From NCBI GenBank assembly GCA_020746875.1, contig JAGTJL010000003.1, positions 3,100,001-3,164,000 on the forward strand: a stretch of 64,000 nt of DNA, read 5' to 3'. This stretch comes from Rhexocercosporidium sp. MPI-PUGE-AT-0058. Its lineage: Eukaryota > Ascomycota > Leotiomycetes > Helotiales. Numbering within the stretch: the stretch's first letter is position 1; each line of letters starts with the position of its first letter. Shown piece by piece: positions 1-11,470 of this stretch. Made by a program: the position numbers and the translations under genes. The notes under the pieces are model-generated. The model was not told the DNA's origin. It searched no databases and saw nothing but the letters and a program-made list of their open reading frames with translations.

Positions 1-172
1 GTCAGAGTTCCATTAGCCCTGCAATCCTCTTGCCTAGGACCATGCGCAAAAGAAAGTTCAGATATCGTCCCCTTTAGTCCATCTTGTGCATTTCTTGCCA
101 ATCACCTCCCTGAAAGGGCTAGGGCGTCCCAAAAAGATACGATGAGATCCGCTGACAGGTCTCGTCAACAAG

Positions 173-180
173 TATATAAA
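173..180 (+). promoter_or_regulatory. TATA box of the M43 protease gene
   Basis: A clear TATATAAA lies about 75 bases upstream of the ATG at 255. It is followed by a pyrimidine-rich CCCAG-repeat leader (about 219-240) of the kind seen near transcription starts of strongly expressed fungal genes. Assignment is by position and motif only. Confidence 0.55.
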
Positions 181-254
181 TACATGATGATCTTCTTCCC
201 CTGGGATTTTTCTTCCTGCCCAGCCCAGCCCAGTCCAGTTCAGTTGTGTTCATC

Positions 255-1677
255 ATGGTCCGCCTCAATCCCCTCACAGTAGCTCTCGCCTGCCTGATCC
301 CTTTCGTCGTCGCTCATCCTTTTGATCTCTGGACTCGTGACGACTTCCGAGGCGAGTGTGGTACGGTTACTACACCTGAAGATCTCGCTGCCATTGCAGC
401 CGTAGCCGGCCAAGGTAGCTCCAGCTTCTCTTCCGTGTCCACCAACGGTTTCAGGGCCGCCGCCCTTCCCAGCTACTCGATCGAGCCATGGCAGTTGGGC
501 GACATCACTGTCAAGACATGGATGCATGTTGTCGCTGTCAACAAGACCGTTGAGGGTGGATGGATCCCTGAGGACCAGCTCGCTGCACAATTCGCTGTAT
601 TGAACGAGAATTTCGGTGCGTTGGTCTGAATCTTTGGATGGTTTCAATTACTCATGTGATGTACAGCTCCCAATCACGTCAAGTTCGTGCTTGAGGGGAT
701 CACTCGAACAATCAATGCTGCTTGGTCGACTGATGTCACGGGCGCTGAGCTCGAAATGAAGTCTGCACTCCGCAAGGGTGATTACAAGACTCTGAACTTG
801 TACTTCACTACTTTCCTGAGAGGAGACGCCCTGGGAGTATGTTTCCGTAACCTTCCGGCAGTAGACAAACGACTAACAGATTTCTAGTATGCTTACTACC
901 CAACGACCACCACTGTTGGCTCTCCCGCATTCAACGTAAGTTTTCCGATTTGTAGAAGCAGGAAATTATTACTGACAGTCCAAAAGCTTTCCGGTGCTAC
1001 CAACCGCTTCGACACCGTTCCCGGTGGATCTGCAACCAACTACAACTTGGGAAAGACAGTTACCCACGAAGTCGGACATGTAAGAGTACCCACTGGCCTT
1101 CGATATCCCCAAGCTAATCTGACATAGTGGATGGGCCTGGCTCACACCTTTGATGGATACAGCTGTGACGGACCAGGAGACTACGTAGCAGATACTGCTG
1201 TGCACAGCGCACCAACCCGAGGCTGCCCAATTGGTCTCGACACTTGCATTGATGCGGAGGGACCAGACCCAATCCACAACTACATGGATTACTCCTACGA
1301 GTACGTTTCCCACTCTGAACCCCCAAAAGAGAAAACCAACCGAAAAAGAAATTTATTGAATTGCAAAACACACAACTAACATCTCCAACAGTGCCTGCTA
1401 CGAAGAGTTCACCGCTCTCCAGACAAAACGTATGTTCGATATGTGGTATATGTACCGTCAGCCCCGAGGCTGTAATGCAGATAACTGTCTCCGCGCCCTA
1501 CGCTCCACCAGCGTACCAGGTCGCCTCGCGGAGTCCCAAGAGTTCTGTGGTGACTTCACCATGTTTTTGGTCCATGAAGTTTCACTAGTCAAGCCCTACG
1601 CAGCGTCTGCTTGCTCCGGCAATGTCATCTCGAGAGTCAGCTCAGCTTGCTCTTGCTTGCCAACACCTACCGCATAA
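255..1677 (+). CDS. Secreted M43 (pappalysin-like) metalloprotease with Cys-rich C-terminal module
   Basis: Six exons: 255-615, 667-836, 888-935, 987-1079, 1128-1300 and 1392-1677, giving 376 residues. A hydrophobic signal peptide of about 20 residues is followed by a propeptide-like stretch. The zinc site [13 protein letters not shown] is assembled across the junction of exons 4 and 5 and matches the HExxHxxGxxH consensus of M43 metzincins; the downstream Met-turn equivalent lies in [11 protein letters not shown]. The enzyme should act outside the cell on protein substrates. After the catalytic domain there is an extra tail of about 90 residues ending in a Cys-rich RVSSACSCL motif, a tail I associate with other fungal secreted proteins. 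Start chosen at 255 because it opens the signal peptide; a GTG at 246 is in frame but not credible. Family assignment is secure, the substrate is unknown. Confidence 0.93.
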
Positions 1678-2106
1678 TTGATAGCGGCCTGAATGGGTAG
1701 GTAGGGTAGATTGAAATGAAAAATGGGGAGTTACTCGAAAATTAATAGATAATTGTCTAAAAAATAATGAATCTATTGATAATGAGCAACTACTTCTTGA
1801 CTTTGCTTCGCAAGATCGCGAGGAGAACGAGCACAAGGACTCGTAAGCTGCACCGCCACATCTCGGCAGCTCATTACATAATCCCTATGAACAATCTCTC
1901 ATTGGCTGTCTGCACTTGTGCGTCATCCACACCTTTCCTTGGCCAGGAAGAGGTTCAGCTCATCCTCATCTCATCAATCTCACTTTCAACTTCATCCTCT
2001 ATCACCTCATCTCCAAAGCACAGCCTCACTTCAACTCACGACTCGGGAACACTTCAAGAATCTACCTATTATCACTCAAACGAATCAGAATTTAACAATT
2101 CTCACA
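1678..2106. other. Intergenic: M43 3' flank and promoter of the small Cys-tail gene
   Basis: No convincing gene. Several short frames exist without codon bias. The last 200 bases are CT/CA-rich and probably hold the promoter and leader of the gene at 2107. Confidence 0.4.
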
Positions 2107-2448
2107 ATGGCACCCTCATCAATCTCCCAAGGCGCCGCCAGCCAAGCTGCCAACGTGGACTTGGAAATGGCTCAGCCAAGCAACAAGCAATCTATGCGTA
2201 CGTCTTCATTTCCTCCCATCTCCCATTTGGCTATCTCCAGTATCGTTTGAATAGAGAGAAAATCAATACATGAACAAGATACTCATCAGCTCCTAGAACC
2301 CGCTCTTCCATTCCCAAATACCACCGCCAAGGATCGCGAGAACGAGGCTGAGCGCGAGGAAGTCAGGATGAGAGGTGGCGAGTTGTGTCCTGGACGCTTC
2401 TGCTTTATTATTCCATGTCCGTTGCCTTGCAATTGCTGCATCATTTAA
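2107..2448 (+). CDS. Small fungal protein with Cys-rich, CaaX-like C-terminus
   Basis: Two exons, 2107-2197 and 2297-2448, joined in phase by a GTACGT donor and a CTAG acceptor, give 80 residues. The N-terminal half is polar and probably disordered; then comes a charged stretch ending in EEVRMRGGE, and finally a 20-residue tail dense in Cys and Pro (key residues CPGRFC, PCPLPC, CCII at the very end). The RGG-plus-Cys/Pro tail resembles small conserved fungal proteins I have seen, none with a known function. The tail could be S-acylated, and the terminal Cys-Cys-Ile-Ile fits a CaaX prenylation box. There is no signal peptide, so a membrane-tethered cytosolic protein is inferred. A nearer acceptor (2289) would give an early stop, which is why 2296 was chosen. 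Confidence 0.7.
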
Positions 2449-2741
2449 GTTTTCTTCTGGTATTACGACAGTGTGTGAATTCGAAACTGGCTTGGTTCAT
2501 GAAATCAGGTGGCTGGGTGACGGTTTGGATTTTGCGGAGATGCCTCTGGGGTTATTCCGGCAATGAGACAAATACGACTTGATGTCTTTCCTTGGTCTTC
2601 TTCACGTTCCTTGTTCTTTCAGATGGGGAGATTTCATTGATGAATAATGGAATTGGAAGTCACGATTTTTCTCTAAATGTCAAGCATCTTCAAGTTCTAC
2701 CGTCCTATTGTCCAAAAATGTCTGATCTGTCTACAATATAG

Positions 2742-3790
2742 CTACGTCCAATTCTTCGATGTCACACTCCACTTGTCGGTAACCAAGCTTCCTTGTGCCT
2801 TCGCATTCTGACAGATGGCTTTCGCTGTCTCGTTCCCTCGAAACTGCCACTGCAAGTACGCAACAGCAGCTTTCCCAAACTTCCCTCCATTGGTAGCAGA
2901 GTAAGTACCACCGTGTCCAGTATCCAGACTCGCCATATAAGCCGGCAACTTCGACGGGAGAAGAGCATAATCTTTCTGAGCCTATGGACGGTCAGCGTTG
3001 TCCTGACTTCAGCCGTTGATACGATAATCAATCAGCCCTAGGATCGAGCAATACTCACGTTCAAATACCCCATATCCTTCGGACCACCAACAAACCACGC
3101 CACAGGCGCCTTTAACTCCTCAAGCAGATACCTCTTCTCGTCCATAAAAATCGCAATATTGAACAGCATCATCAACTTAACCCTCGCATCATGATATGCC
3201 ACACTCATCGCCTCTAACCCCCCACAACTATGCCCCGCGCTCGCAATCCTCGCCGTATCAACACTCCCATACTTACTCGCTCCCCCCTTCATCGCCCAAT
3301 CAATCGAATCCCGCTGATCCTGCACCTTCGACTGCCCTCCCGAGCTGGACCCCCCTGACGACGCTCCATTCGCCGCAATTACATACCCATAACTCGCGAT
3401 CTCCGTCAGGAAATTCCGGTACTGCGACCCATCCGTCATGCAAGCCCCATTTCCCCACGATATAAACGGCATCGAGACGTTCACGGGCGGTGTTTTGGGC
3501 GCGTATATCGTGTGTTTAGGTAGGCTGGAATCGCTTGTCATCCCAGCTGGGTAAGGTCCTGATCCTGATGTCACGGCGCCATTGCCTTTGGGTGACTCGC
3601 TGCCGGTTCCGCCTGGTACGTTAGCCGTATATTTGGCGACATCGTTGAGGGGAATGCAGAATATTCCCCCGGCGATCGTGTCGTCGCCTGTCGCTGGGAA
3701 ATACCCTGGTTTGGGCTGGAATTGGCCGCTTTGCCCGTAGGCGAGAGGGATGACTGCGAGGACGAGGAGGCTCGTGATCATTTTGATCAA
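2742..3790 (-). CDS. Secreted alpha/beta-hydrolase (PHA depolymerase / dienelactone hydrolase-like)
   Basis: Two exons on the minus strand, 3790-3059 and 2981-2742, with a 77-nt intron, giving 323 residues. A signal peptide of about 19 residues starts the protein. The fold of an extracellular serine hydrolase is shown by the nucleophile elbow GHSCGG, an oxyanion region SWGNGACM, and a late histidine in TGHGGTYS that would complete the triad. A Gly/Ser-rich loop (ASSGGSSSGG) precedes the helix. Length and motif order fit fungal chlorophyllase/PETase-like or PHA-depolymerase-like secreted esterases. The substrate cannot be assigned. The gene faces the small Cys-tail gene tail to tail. Confidence 0.85.
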
Positions 3791-5452
3791 TTTGTGAATT
3801 TGGGGTTCTTCACTGGATATCTGATAGTCTTTTGGCTTCTCTTATGTTCTTCTTAAACCGGATGTCAGATCGAGCCTCACAGTAAACGTCATCTTGGGTT
3901 GTAGTATTATCCAAATCGCCCTTTATTTGGTAAACGAATGACCATAGCTTCAAAGTGTTTTCTCTCGACCCCATGATGATTTTCTATACTTTTCTATGAA
4001 CTAGACGACGTTATATCCAGTCAGATATCGTGGCACAAATTAACGACTCGTCCCCGCAGAGGCGAAAAGCACGGAGTCAGAAAACGGCAATCTTTCGTTC
4101 TTGCCTGATCGACTTCTTTATACTACTGGCTTTTGGCTGATGAGCAGATACCAGTTATCAAACAATGCTCAAACAGAATATTCGACCCCGCAATCTTCAA
4201 AGCTTCGGGAAGCTGGCACGGTAGTCTGAAATCCTTGCTTCCCCCTTTTTCAAGTTGTTTAATTAATTTGCATGCCCGGTTGTGCGGTAGCGAGGAAGGC
4301 AGGTGGTACAGCCATGGGCTTACAGCCTGAGGTTTCATGTTAATGGATTCTGGGGAAACATATGGTATTCCGGAAAGCTGTTCCAGAGGTTTCTCAGAAT
4401 ATATCAGCAGGGAAATGATTGCAGGAAGATGCAACTCCAGTGCGAGGCAAATTTGAAAACTTGTGGGCAAGAACTATTGTCAACAACTCCGCCAACAAGA
4501 TCTCGGCACGAAAAACCCCGGTCGGGTGCTCTCACAATGGTCCAACTCACTTCAATTCTTGATCTCTCTAAGAGCTAGATAATTTATAAAGTAGATCACA
4601 AATCTAGTTCTGCGATACCTTGAATTTGACTTGAGTTGAAGTGGTGCTACAAGGTTCTAGTGCGTCAGTCTGATGGTTTTGCTGGTTTTTCCTTTTTTAA
4701 ACATCATTGAAGGAGGCTGCGAGGGAACCTCGATCGGCCATCAGCTTTACCAAACTTCGCAGGGTGAAAGGCTAAACACCTCTTGACACCCTATCACCGT
4801 AAAAAATCGTTCTCATCCTTTGCTGGATGATAGTAGCTCAAGGTTGCTTCATGGAAAGGTTCAGGCGACACGCTACTAGCTAGCGACACTGAGCGATTAT
4901 GTATATTCCCTCTTTACAAATATCCCTATGACAGCTTGAACTTACTTGCAACATCAACCACTTTCCTCTTCCAAATACATTTGAACAGCCTGGACATTGG
5001 AGGTGAAAGCCGGGGTGGTGAGGAGCCATGGGGAGCCGACATCTCGGCCACCATAACACACAATTTGTCCATGGAGAAAATCAATGACAGCGTGAGAGAC
5101 GCCACTAGCATGGCACAGATGTTTGTCCGTCAATATGATTGGACTACATATTATACGAGTGGCACAGGACCAAATGCGAATTTCGTGGCTTGCTCGTTGG
5201 ATCGGACAGCGATTTTAAGACCGAGCTTAAGACCGGTGTAACTAGCTATGCTTTTACTTCTATGTCCAGAGAGGAACTTGGGAGAGGCATATAAAGAGCA
5301 CATGGGGAACTGACTTGGCTAATGTAAACTCTTGACATATTATTTGAGTTAGACAACAACATTAAATCAACTTGGCAACAATTCAGACCTCCCTTGTTGT
5401 TCGTCTCGAAAACTATTCCTGGCTGCATTATTTCCAAGTGACAATAGCAACC
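3791..5452. other. Intergenic, 1.66 kb between hydrolase and NmrA-like gene
   Basis: Divergent promoter region for the genes on either side. A 101-codon frame at 4936-5241 (+) begins with a hydrophobic stretch but has no recognisable domain and no splice support. I see no RNA gene or repeat. Confidence 0.35.
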
Positions 5453-6520
5453 ATGAACCACATCGTCAAAGTAGCAATTATTGGTGTAAGCTCTCAGTAT
5501 CTTCCCTAAAACAGACCTAATCGAATTTAAAGGCCAGCGGCAACAGTGGAAAATACATGACTGCTGCACTGCTCGCCGGCAAAAAGCACACTATCACAGC
5601 CATCACCCGCCACGACAGCACCGCAACATTCCCCGCCGGTATCAATATCGCACGAGTCAACTACAGCGACCCTGCATCTCTTGTATCCGCCCTCAAAGGT
5701 CAAGATGCCCTCATCATCACTCTGAGCGGTCATACTCCCAACCTCCAACAGACGGAACACACCATCGTGACAGCTGCCGCCGAAGCAGGCGTTGCTTGGA
5801 TCTTTCCCAATGAATGGTCTCCAGACACCGCAAACGATGCGTTGGTCAAAGATGTCTTTATATTTGGATCAAAAGTCGCCACGCGAAAGGCGATCAATGA
5901 GCTGGGGAAGAGCCAGTTCGTGGCTGTCTCAACGGGGTTTTGGTATGAGTGGAGTTTGGCGATCGCGCCTGCTTTTGGGATTGACCTTGTCAATAAGACT
6001 GCGACTCTATTCGATCATGGCGAGACGAAGATCTGTACTTCAACTTGGCCCCAGGTATTTAAAAGCCTGGCACTGGGGGTTTCCCCTTTGACTAACATTC
6101 TACTAGGTCGGACGAGCGGTGACTGCACTCCTCAGCCTCCCCATCAAGGCCATAGACGGGAACACAGGACCAAGTCTTACTGATTTTATCAACAAAGTCA
6201 TCTACGTGAACTCTTTCACCATCTCTCAGAAGGACATGCTAGCTTCCGCGGTCCGCGTGACTGGTACTCCACTTTCTGACTGGGAAGTGGTAAAAGAAAG
6301 TGCCAAAGAGAGATACGAGACCGGAATCAAAGAGATGCAACAAGGTAATCGAGTTGGATTCGCGAAGATGATGTATACGAGAGTATTTTTTGAGGATGGA
6401 GTTGGGAATGTTGAGGGAAGGGGGTTGCTGAATGCGGCACTGGGCTTGGAGGTCGAAGATCTTGATGAAGCAACTGCGAGGGCTTTTGAGAGGGCTAAGG
6501 CTGTTCAGGTTCTTAGTTAG
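5453..6520 (+). CDS. NmrA-like / isoflavone reductase-like NAD(P)-dependent oxidoreductase
   Basis: Three exons, 5453-5485, 5533-6054 and 6107-6520, giving 322 residues. The N-terminus begins with a beta strand followed by the glycine-rich nucleotide-binding loop G-A-S-G-N-S-G-K, split by the first intron, and continues with the typical SDR order. A second conserved block reads WIFPNEWSPD, followed by ATRKAI, as in fungal isoflavone-reductase-like (PCBER/CipA-like) atypical SDRs. It probably reduces a small aromatic or secondary metabolite, or senses redox state as NmrA does; the substrate is unknown. There is no signal peptide, so it is cytosolic. The first exon encodes only 11 residues and is easy to miss. 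Confidence 0.9.
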
Positions 6521-7054
6521 ATGACGCATGCGTGATCCTGTGTCTCTCTTGTTCCATTATCAGGATGAAGGAGTCTACACATCACATTTAGGCCTTGGCT
6601 CGCTTAATTCCAGGAGGTGAAAAAACATAGAATTTTGCTCCTAGAATTTTTAGAACACTACTTTCAGGCGCCAGAAAGAGCTAGCTGTACGTGAATTTGG
6701 CAATAAAATTCCGTATCTACTTCCTCAGTCATGTCGAAAGCCACAAGGCTGCAGGTACAGTTGATCTGCTCAATTCAGATCTCAAGAGTCGCACAAGGGA
6801 TATCATTTTCACAGAGGAAGAGAGCCGGGAATCAGTCTGACCAACGGATTATTTGCAAAACACCCTAGAGTTTTGGGAATTCCCAGCTCAACTACATACA
6901 CCTATCCAAAAGTGCTTTTGTGTATATTGCCCAGCTTTTTGTGCTAAGCGAGCTAGAGTTGAAGCACAAGACATCTTCCTCCTCTCATCACAAAGCAGGA
7001 TGAACCGACAAGAGTAAAAAGTTTGCCGAGGCCACAATCACCTGTTAACTTCTA
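6521..7054. other. Intergenic 3' flanks of two convergent genes
   Basis: The NmrA-like gene and the CE1 esterase converge here. No reading frame or structured element stands out. Confidence 0.4.
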
Positions 7055-8006
7055 CTAAATGAGTCCAAAGAATTTGAGCATCAAGTCCTCGTTAACAGGA
7101 GCAGTGTGTCCAACTCCAGTTCCAAAGAATCCCTGAAGCTTCGTTCCATCGCCATAAATCTCCTGCGTGTACGCTGAAGACGGTACGCCAGTAACATTCT
7201 TACTCCAAGCCACCCCTAGAACATTGGACCACTGCTTGAGAGCCTCGCGAGCACATTGCGGCCTGACCAAAGTATCTGCCAAGCCATGTGCGATCATCAT
7301 GCGAGGACGACGACCAGTATATCCAGGATAAGAGTTCCTCACAAAGGCTCCCCATTGCTCGGGTGTGTGGGTAAGACCTTGGGCGCAAGTCTGGTTGGAA
7401 GACATAGGAGTTGCACTTGGGGCACCAGCGAAGCAGGCATGAGCTGTTCCAGAGTACGCTGCTCCTGCTTCGAAGACATCAGGGTAGGACCCTGCCATCA
7501 CGTTGGTCATCATGGCTCCGGATGAGGAGCCCATGACATAAACCTTCGTTGCGTCGCCGCTGTATTTGGCGAGAGTGTAGTTGACCATACTTACAATCCC
7601 TAAACCATCGCCGCCTTTACCGTGTGTCAAGCTACCAACGCTTTGGACGTCCCAGCAGTTATTCATGTTTGGAGTGCCAGCATATATCAAAATGAAGCCG
7701 CTCTTATCTGCGTAAGATGGGAGCTTAGTGCCGCTGTACCATTGAGTTGCGCTTCCTCCGCATGGATGCAGCTTTGAGTGTTGTCAGCACTTTGTGACTA
7801 AGATGAGAGAGAACCTCTTCGAAAGGAGTAGAGTCACTTACTGCAACGATGACTGCCGGCTTGGCAGCCACTTTGTCGGGAACGTAGATATACATGTTGA
7901 TCTTTGTAGGGTTGTTACCGAAGTCTTTGACTTGCACCAGAGATGCACAGAGACCCACAGCTGCTGATGCAGCTAGCACGAGAAGAGAAGGTAGAGGAAG
8001 CAACAT
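7055..8006 (-). CDS. Secreted CE1 esterase (acetylxylan/feruloyl esterase, PHB-depolymerase family)
   Basis: Two exons, 8006-7842 and 7771-7055, with a 70-nt intron, give 293 residues. A signal peptide of about 20 residues leads into the domain start KINMYIYVPD. The oxyanion loop HPCGG lies at the start of exon 2, the nucleophile is the Ser of GSSSGAMM, the acid lies in HGLADTLV and the histidine in GVGHTAPV. The family removes acetyl or feruloyl groups from plant xylan outside the cell. No carbohydrate-binding module is attached. It is paralogous to the gene at 17552 but differs in the oxyanion loop. The start at 8006 was chosen for the signal peptide. Confidence 0.93.
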
Positions 8007-10197
8007 GGTGATGCAACTCGCAGATGTTGTTGGAAAGACTCGTAGAAGTAGCGAATTCTTATGGATTTCCGGTTCTGTAGAAAGGATGTATTGAACTGAC
8101 ACGAAAGTGAAATTCACAATGTGAAACCCTCGTCGTCTTATATGCCCAGTCAAATGTCCGTCAAAATAATTTTCATCTCATGCTGTCTTTTCGTTTCGAG
8201 GAATAAACATAATCTGCGGGGTTTAAACTCCCCTGTACATGAAACAAAACCTGGGGAAACGGACACCATCTCCATCCGCAATGCCAAAGTGCTTCGAATA
8301 CTACATCATAACGATGGCAATCGAATTCGGCAAGTGCAATGTTTCATCACGATGGGAAAGTATCCACACATTCCCTCTCTTGGACTGGCGAACCGAAGCA
8401 GCCGAATGGCTAAATCGACGACACTCTGGGGAAATTTCACACACTCGTTGAAAAAGAGGAGATGAACTCGGAACGTGGAATCGGCAGGCGGAATGTGAAT
8501 TCTCCCGGTGCGGTAGCTGGGAACGGCAGTCTACGATCCTGGTTGGAGAGACAAATTGAGTTGGTAGCACTCAATGTTTCGTGGGATATTCGGCCAGGTG
8601 GAGGTACAATTTAGCCACATTTGCGGATCAGCAGCGTGACTGGACAGTTTCAGCACTGTCGAACCGTAAATATCATGACATTCAACGTTTCCAATGAAGT
8701 CAGCTGTTGAACTAGTTTCTCAAGTAATGACTTTCAATCGTCAATTCAGCCAAGTTGTCACATCCCAATATACCCAGATCAATCACAGGCTCCAGGCAGA
8801 GCCGCAGAAGGCGGAGATACAAAGTCCAAACCCGAAGGCCGATCGAATCGATGTATCTTGTTTTCATCCTATATTAAACTTCGTTCTGAGAACAAAGTTC
8901 AATCATTGCTTAAGGGATGATGATCCCTCTGATGTATGCCTCTGGTATAAACACCAATCCCTTCGAGAAGCTCGCACACTTACCATCTATCTTGAACGTT
9001 AATTCCAAAAACTTGGTATCAATTATAAATAAATCCCACGTATCAGGCTGTGGAGGCTTGTTTGGTGCTTCGTCGGTGATAATCTTGTTGTCATCACGTC
9101 CTTTTCTGTCAAACATTGTGAACTTTACTTTTCCCCACACCCTTAGTCTCCCATCGTTGTACTCTTTTCACCAGATATCCAATCACATAAGCAGAATACA
9201 CGATAGGTCGCTTGCTTATTGCGAAGTTTCTTCTCCTTCTGTTCCCCATTACCAAGTTAGTATCTTCGACTTTCTAAGCTTGCACCTGAGCTTCGATGCT
9301 GGAAATACGAGGATTGCTGTGTGTGGCCGCTTTTCAGTCAGAAGTATCAGAAGATGCGGTCAAATCATAGAGCAAGTTGCTTCAGGCTTTTACATTCACT
9401 CATCCATCGTAGGTTGACTCACCTCTCGTCGCAGCAGAGCGTGGAATATTTCAAGTGTCAGAGGTATAAATACTCGCATTTCAAATATTGGCACATTGTG
9501 AAGTACGCCATGCAGCAGAAGCGCTGAGGCGCTCAGAACTTCAGTCGGCATCTGGCCAATTCTATCCATGTCCGTCGTGCTGGTTCGAAGAATGTTGCTG
9601 TGGGTTTCGCGAGACACAGTAATCCGTCTTGGGTTTGTGCTAGGGTGTTGCCATTAACATCGCACTGCCACCCACTCCACTATCAAATTTTACTTCCTAA
9701 AACTCATCCGCCTCCTCTCTTGCGACTCCTTAAAATTTTGGCTCTGTCTATCCTCTATCCTCTATCCCCAAGATTAAAACACAGCGTGCCACCACAAACC
9801 GTCTCCTTAATCCGTCTATAAACCCTGGGTCACATAAAATATAATGTCTCATAAGAGGCAAGTAGATATTCCCCCGTTTGATATCTTGTGTGATAGAGAA
9901 GAAAGACTGGCAGCCGAGGGGAGGGGTTTTCTTTCCCCCTCCTTTTTGCGAGGTGTTATCTTGTGTGGGAAGATGTTGAATAGGGGAGGGGGAAGGCTAT
10001 GAGAGGTGTGAAAAGTGGTGCAAGAGAAAGAGCGGACGAGAAGATGATGGAGGAATGAATATGTCATTTTTGGTATTGTGCTCACGAAATTCTTTTTCCT
10101 GTCTTCGATTCTCTCAGTATCTTTTTTCCCTCGAGAACTACACAAACAATCGTTTCATCCACCTCACTCCCCCATCCTCCTACCACAAACTAAACAC
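8007..10197. other. Intergenic, 2.2 kb
   Basis: Mostly without coding signal. A minus-strand frame at 8910-9140 (76 codons, charged, PQPDTWDLF in the middle, a GTAAGT donor near its end) could be an exon or gene remnant but matches nothing I know. The segment 9860-10010 is rich in short purine and pyrimidine runs. Confidence 0.35.
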
Positions 10198-11470
10198 CTA
10201 CTTTCTCTGCCTCGTAATTTCAAACGCCCTCAACAAACCCTCAACCGTCGTCCCTACATTCTCTACAATAACCGGCATCTTCCCATAACTGCCCTCGCGC
10301 ATAACTGCTACGAGAGCAAGGTACTTGTTAACCTCCCTCAACATAATCGGCCTCTTCCCATCCGTCAGTACAATAGTGCTCTCGGCTTCCTTACACGCGA
10401 TCTGATCCTCGATCTTCTTGTTCCACGGCGGGCCCTCCAGATACTCCGTATACGGCGCGGGGCGGTTCCAGCCGTAGATCTCGGAGATGTCGACGATGAC
10501 GTCGATGTAATCGGAGCAAATTTCGTAGGAAGGCATATCTACTGGGGAGGAGTCGGTCGCGATATATATCTTTGAGAGGACGTCAAAGAGGTATGCTTTT
10601 TCGAAACCGGAGGCGCGGCAGAGGTTGTTGAGAAGGGCTTCGAGGGTCGGAAGGTGCGGGATGAGTTTCTGGATTACTTTGGAGAAGGCTTCGAAGATGG
10701 AGTGGTTGTAGATAGATGTGAGGTGAAAGTTTATCGGGGCGTTCTCGATACCGTGGTCGGAAAGCTCGTCCTGGATTCTTTGCGTAATGTCGCGCTGGAT
10801 GTCGAGCTTGTAGTCGTCTGATAGACCGTCTACTTTGTGGATGAATACTTCGATGTTGACGTTGGGGTAGGAGGGCTGTAGATTAAGTATTGTGCTGTTT
10901 AGTCGATTGATGGCTTCAAGGTAGTCGTCTTGTGCGTCGATTACCCAGATTAAGGCGCCGATTTCACCGAAAATTGCGTCGAGGTCGAAGGAAGGGTCCA
11001 TGAAATCAACTTGGCCCGGAAAGTCCCAGACCTGGAAGTCCATGAAGGAGCTGGCTTGTTAGTGGATATCTGAACGAAAGGTAGATAGCTTACTGCATGG
11101 AATCTTTTTGTATCCTAGCTGTAGATTCGAGGAATAACGTCTCGTTCGGAGGCATCTTATGGAAAACTACGCTTGAGATCGATGATTTTCCACTCCTATT
11201 TCTGTCAGTAAGTTCAAGGAACCAATAGATGATCACAAACCTTCTCTGACCCATCAACAATAATCTAGGCTTTCCTTTCGCCGCAGGACCAGGTGCAGGA
11301 CCTGGAGCAGTAGCTGCATCTTTCTTCTGGGCATTGAGGCGGTTCTGTTCGTAGAGACGTGCAAGATTTAGCTGGGCTGGACTGATATGACGAACAGGAC
11401 CCTGACGTGCAGGGCCATTATAATTACGATCCAACTTGGTTCTCCTTCTCCCATTATGAAGAAGTGGCAT
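10198..11470 (-). CDS. gtr2: Rag-family GTPase Gtr2 (RagC/D orthologue)
   Basis: Three exons, 11470-11241, 11195-11094 and 11050-10198, with introns of only 45 and 43 nt, give 394 residues. The P-loop GQRRSGKSS is split by intron 1; switch II is DFPGQ; the guanine-specificity motif is HKVD, as in Rag GTPases, rather than NKxD. The C-terminal half (about residues 230-390) is the roadblock dimerisation domain. Gtr2 pairs with Gtr1 on the vacuole, within the EGO complex, to pass amino-acid sufficiency to TORC1. The family members with the MGQRRSGKSS P-loop and [18 protein letters not shown] switch are the RagC/D class. The N-terminus carries an Ala/Pro linker of about 70 residues before the GTPase. 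Confidence 0.95.

Noticed and set aside
4936..5241. 101-codon plus-strand frame
   Set aside because: Starts with a hydrophobic stretch but shows no domain, no exon continuation and weak codon preference.
8910..9140. 76-codon charged minus-strand frame with a GTAAGT near its end
   Set aside because: Might be an exon, but no second exon or homology could be recognised.
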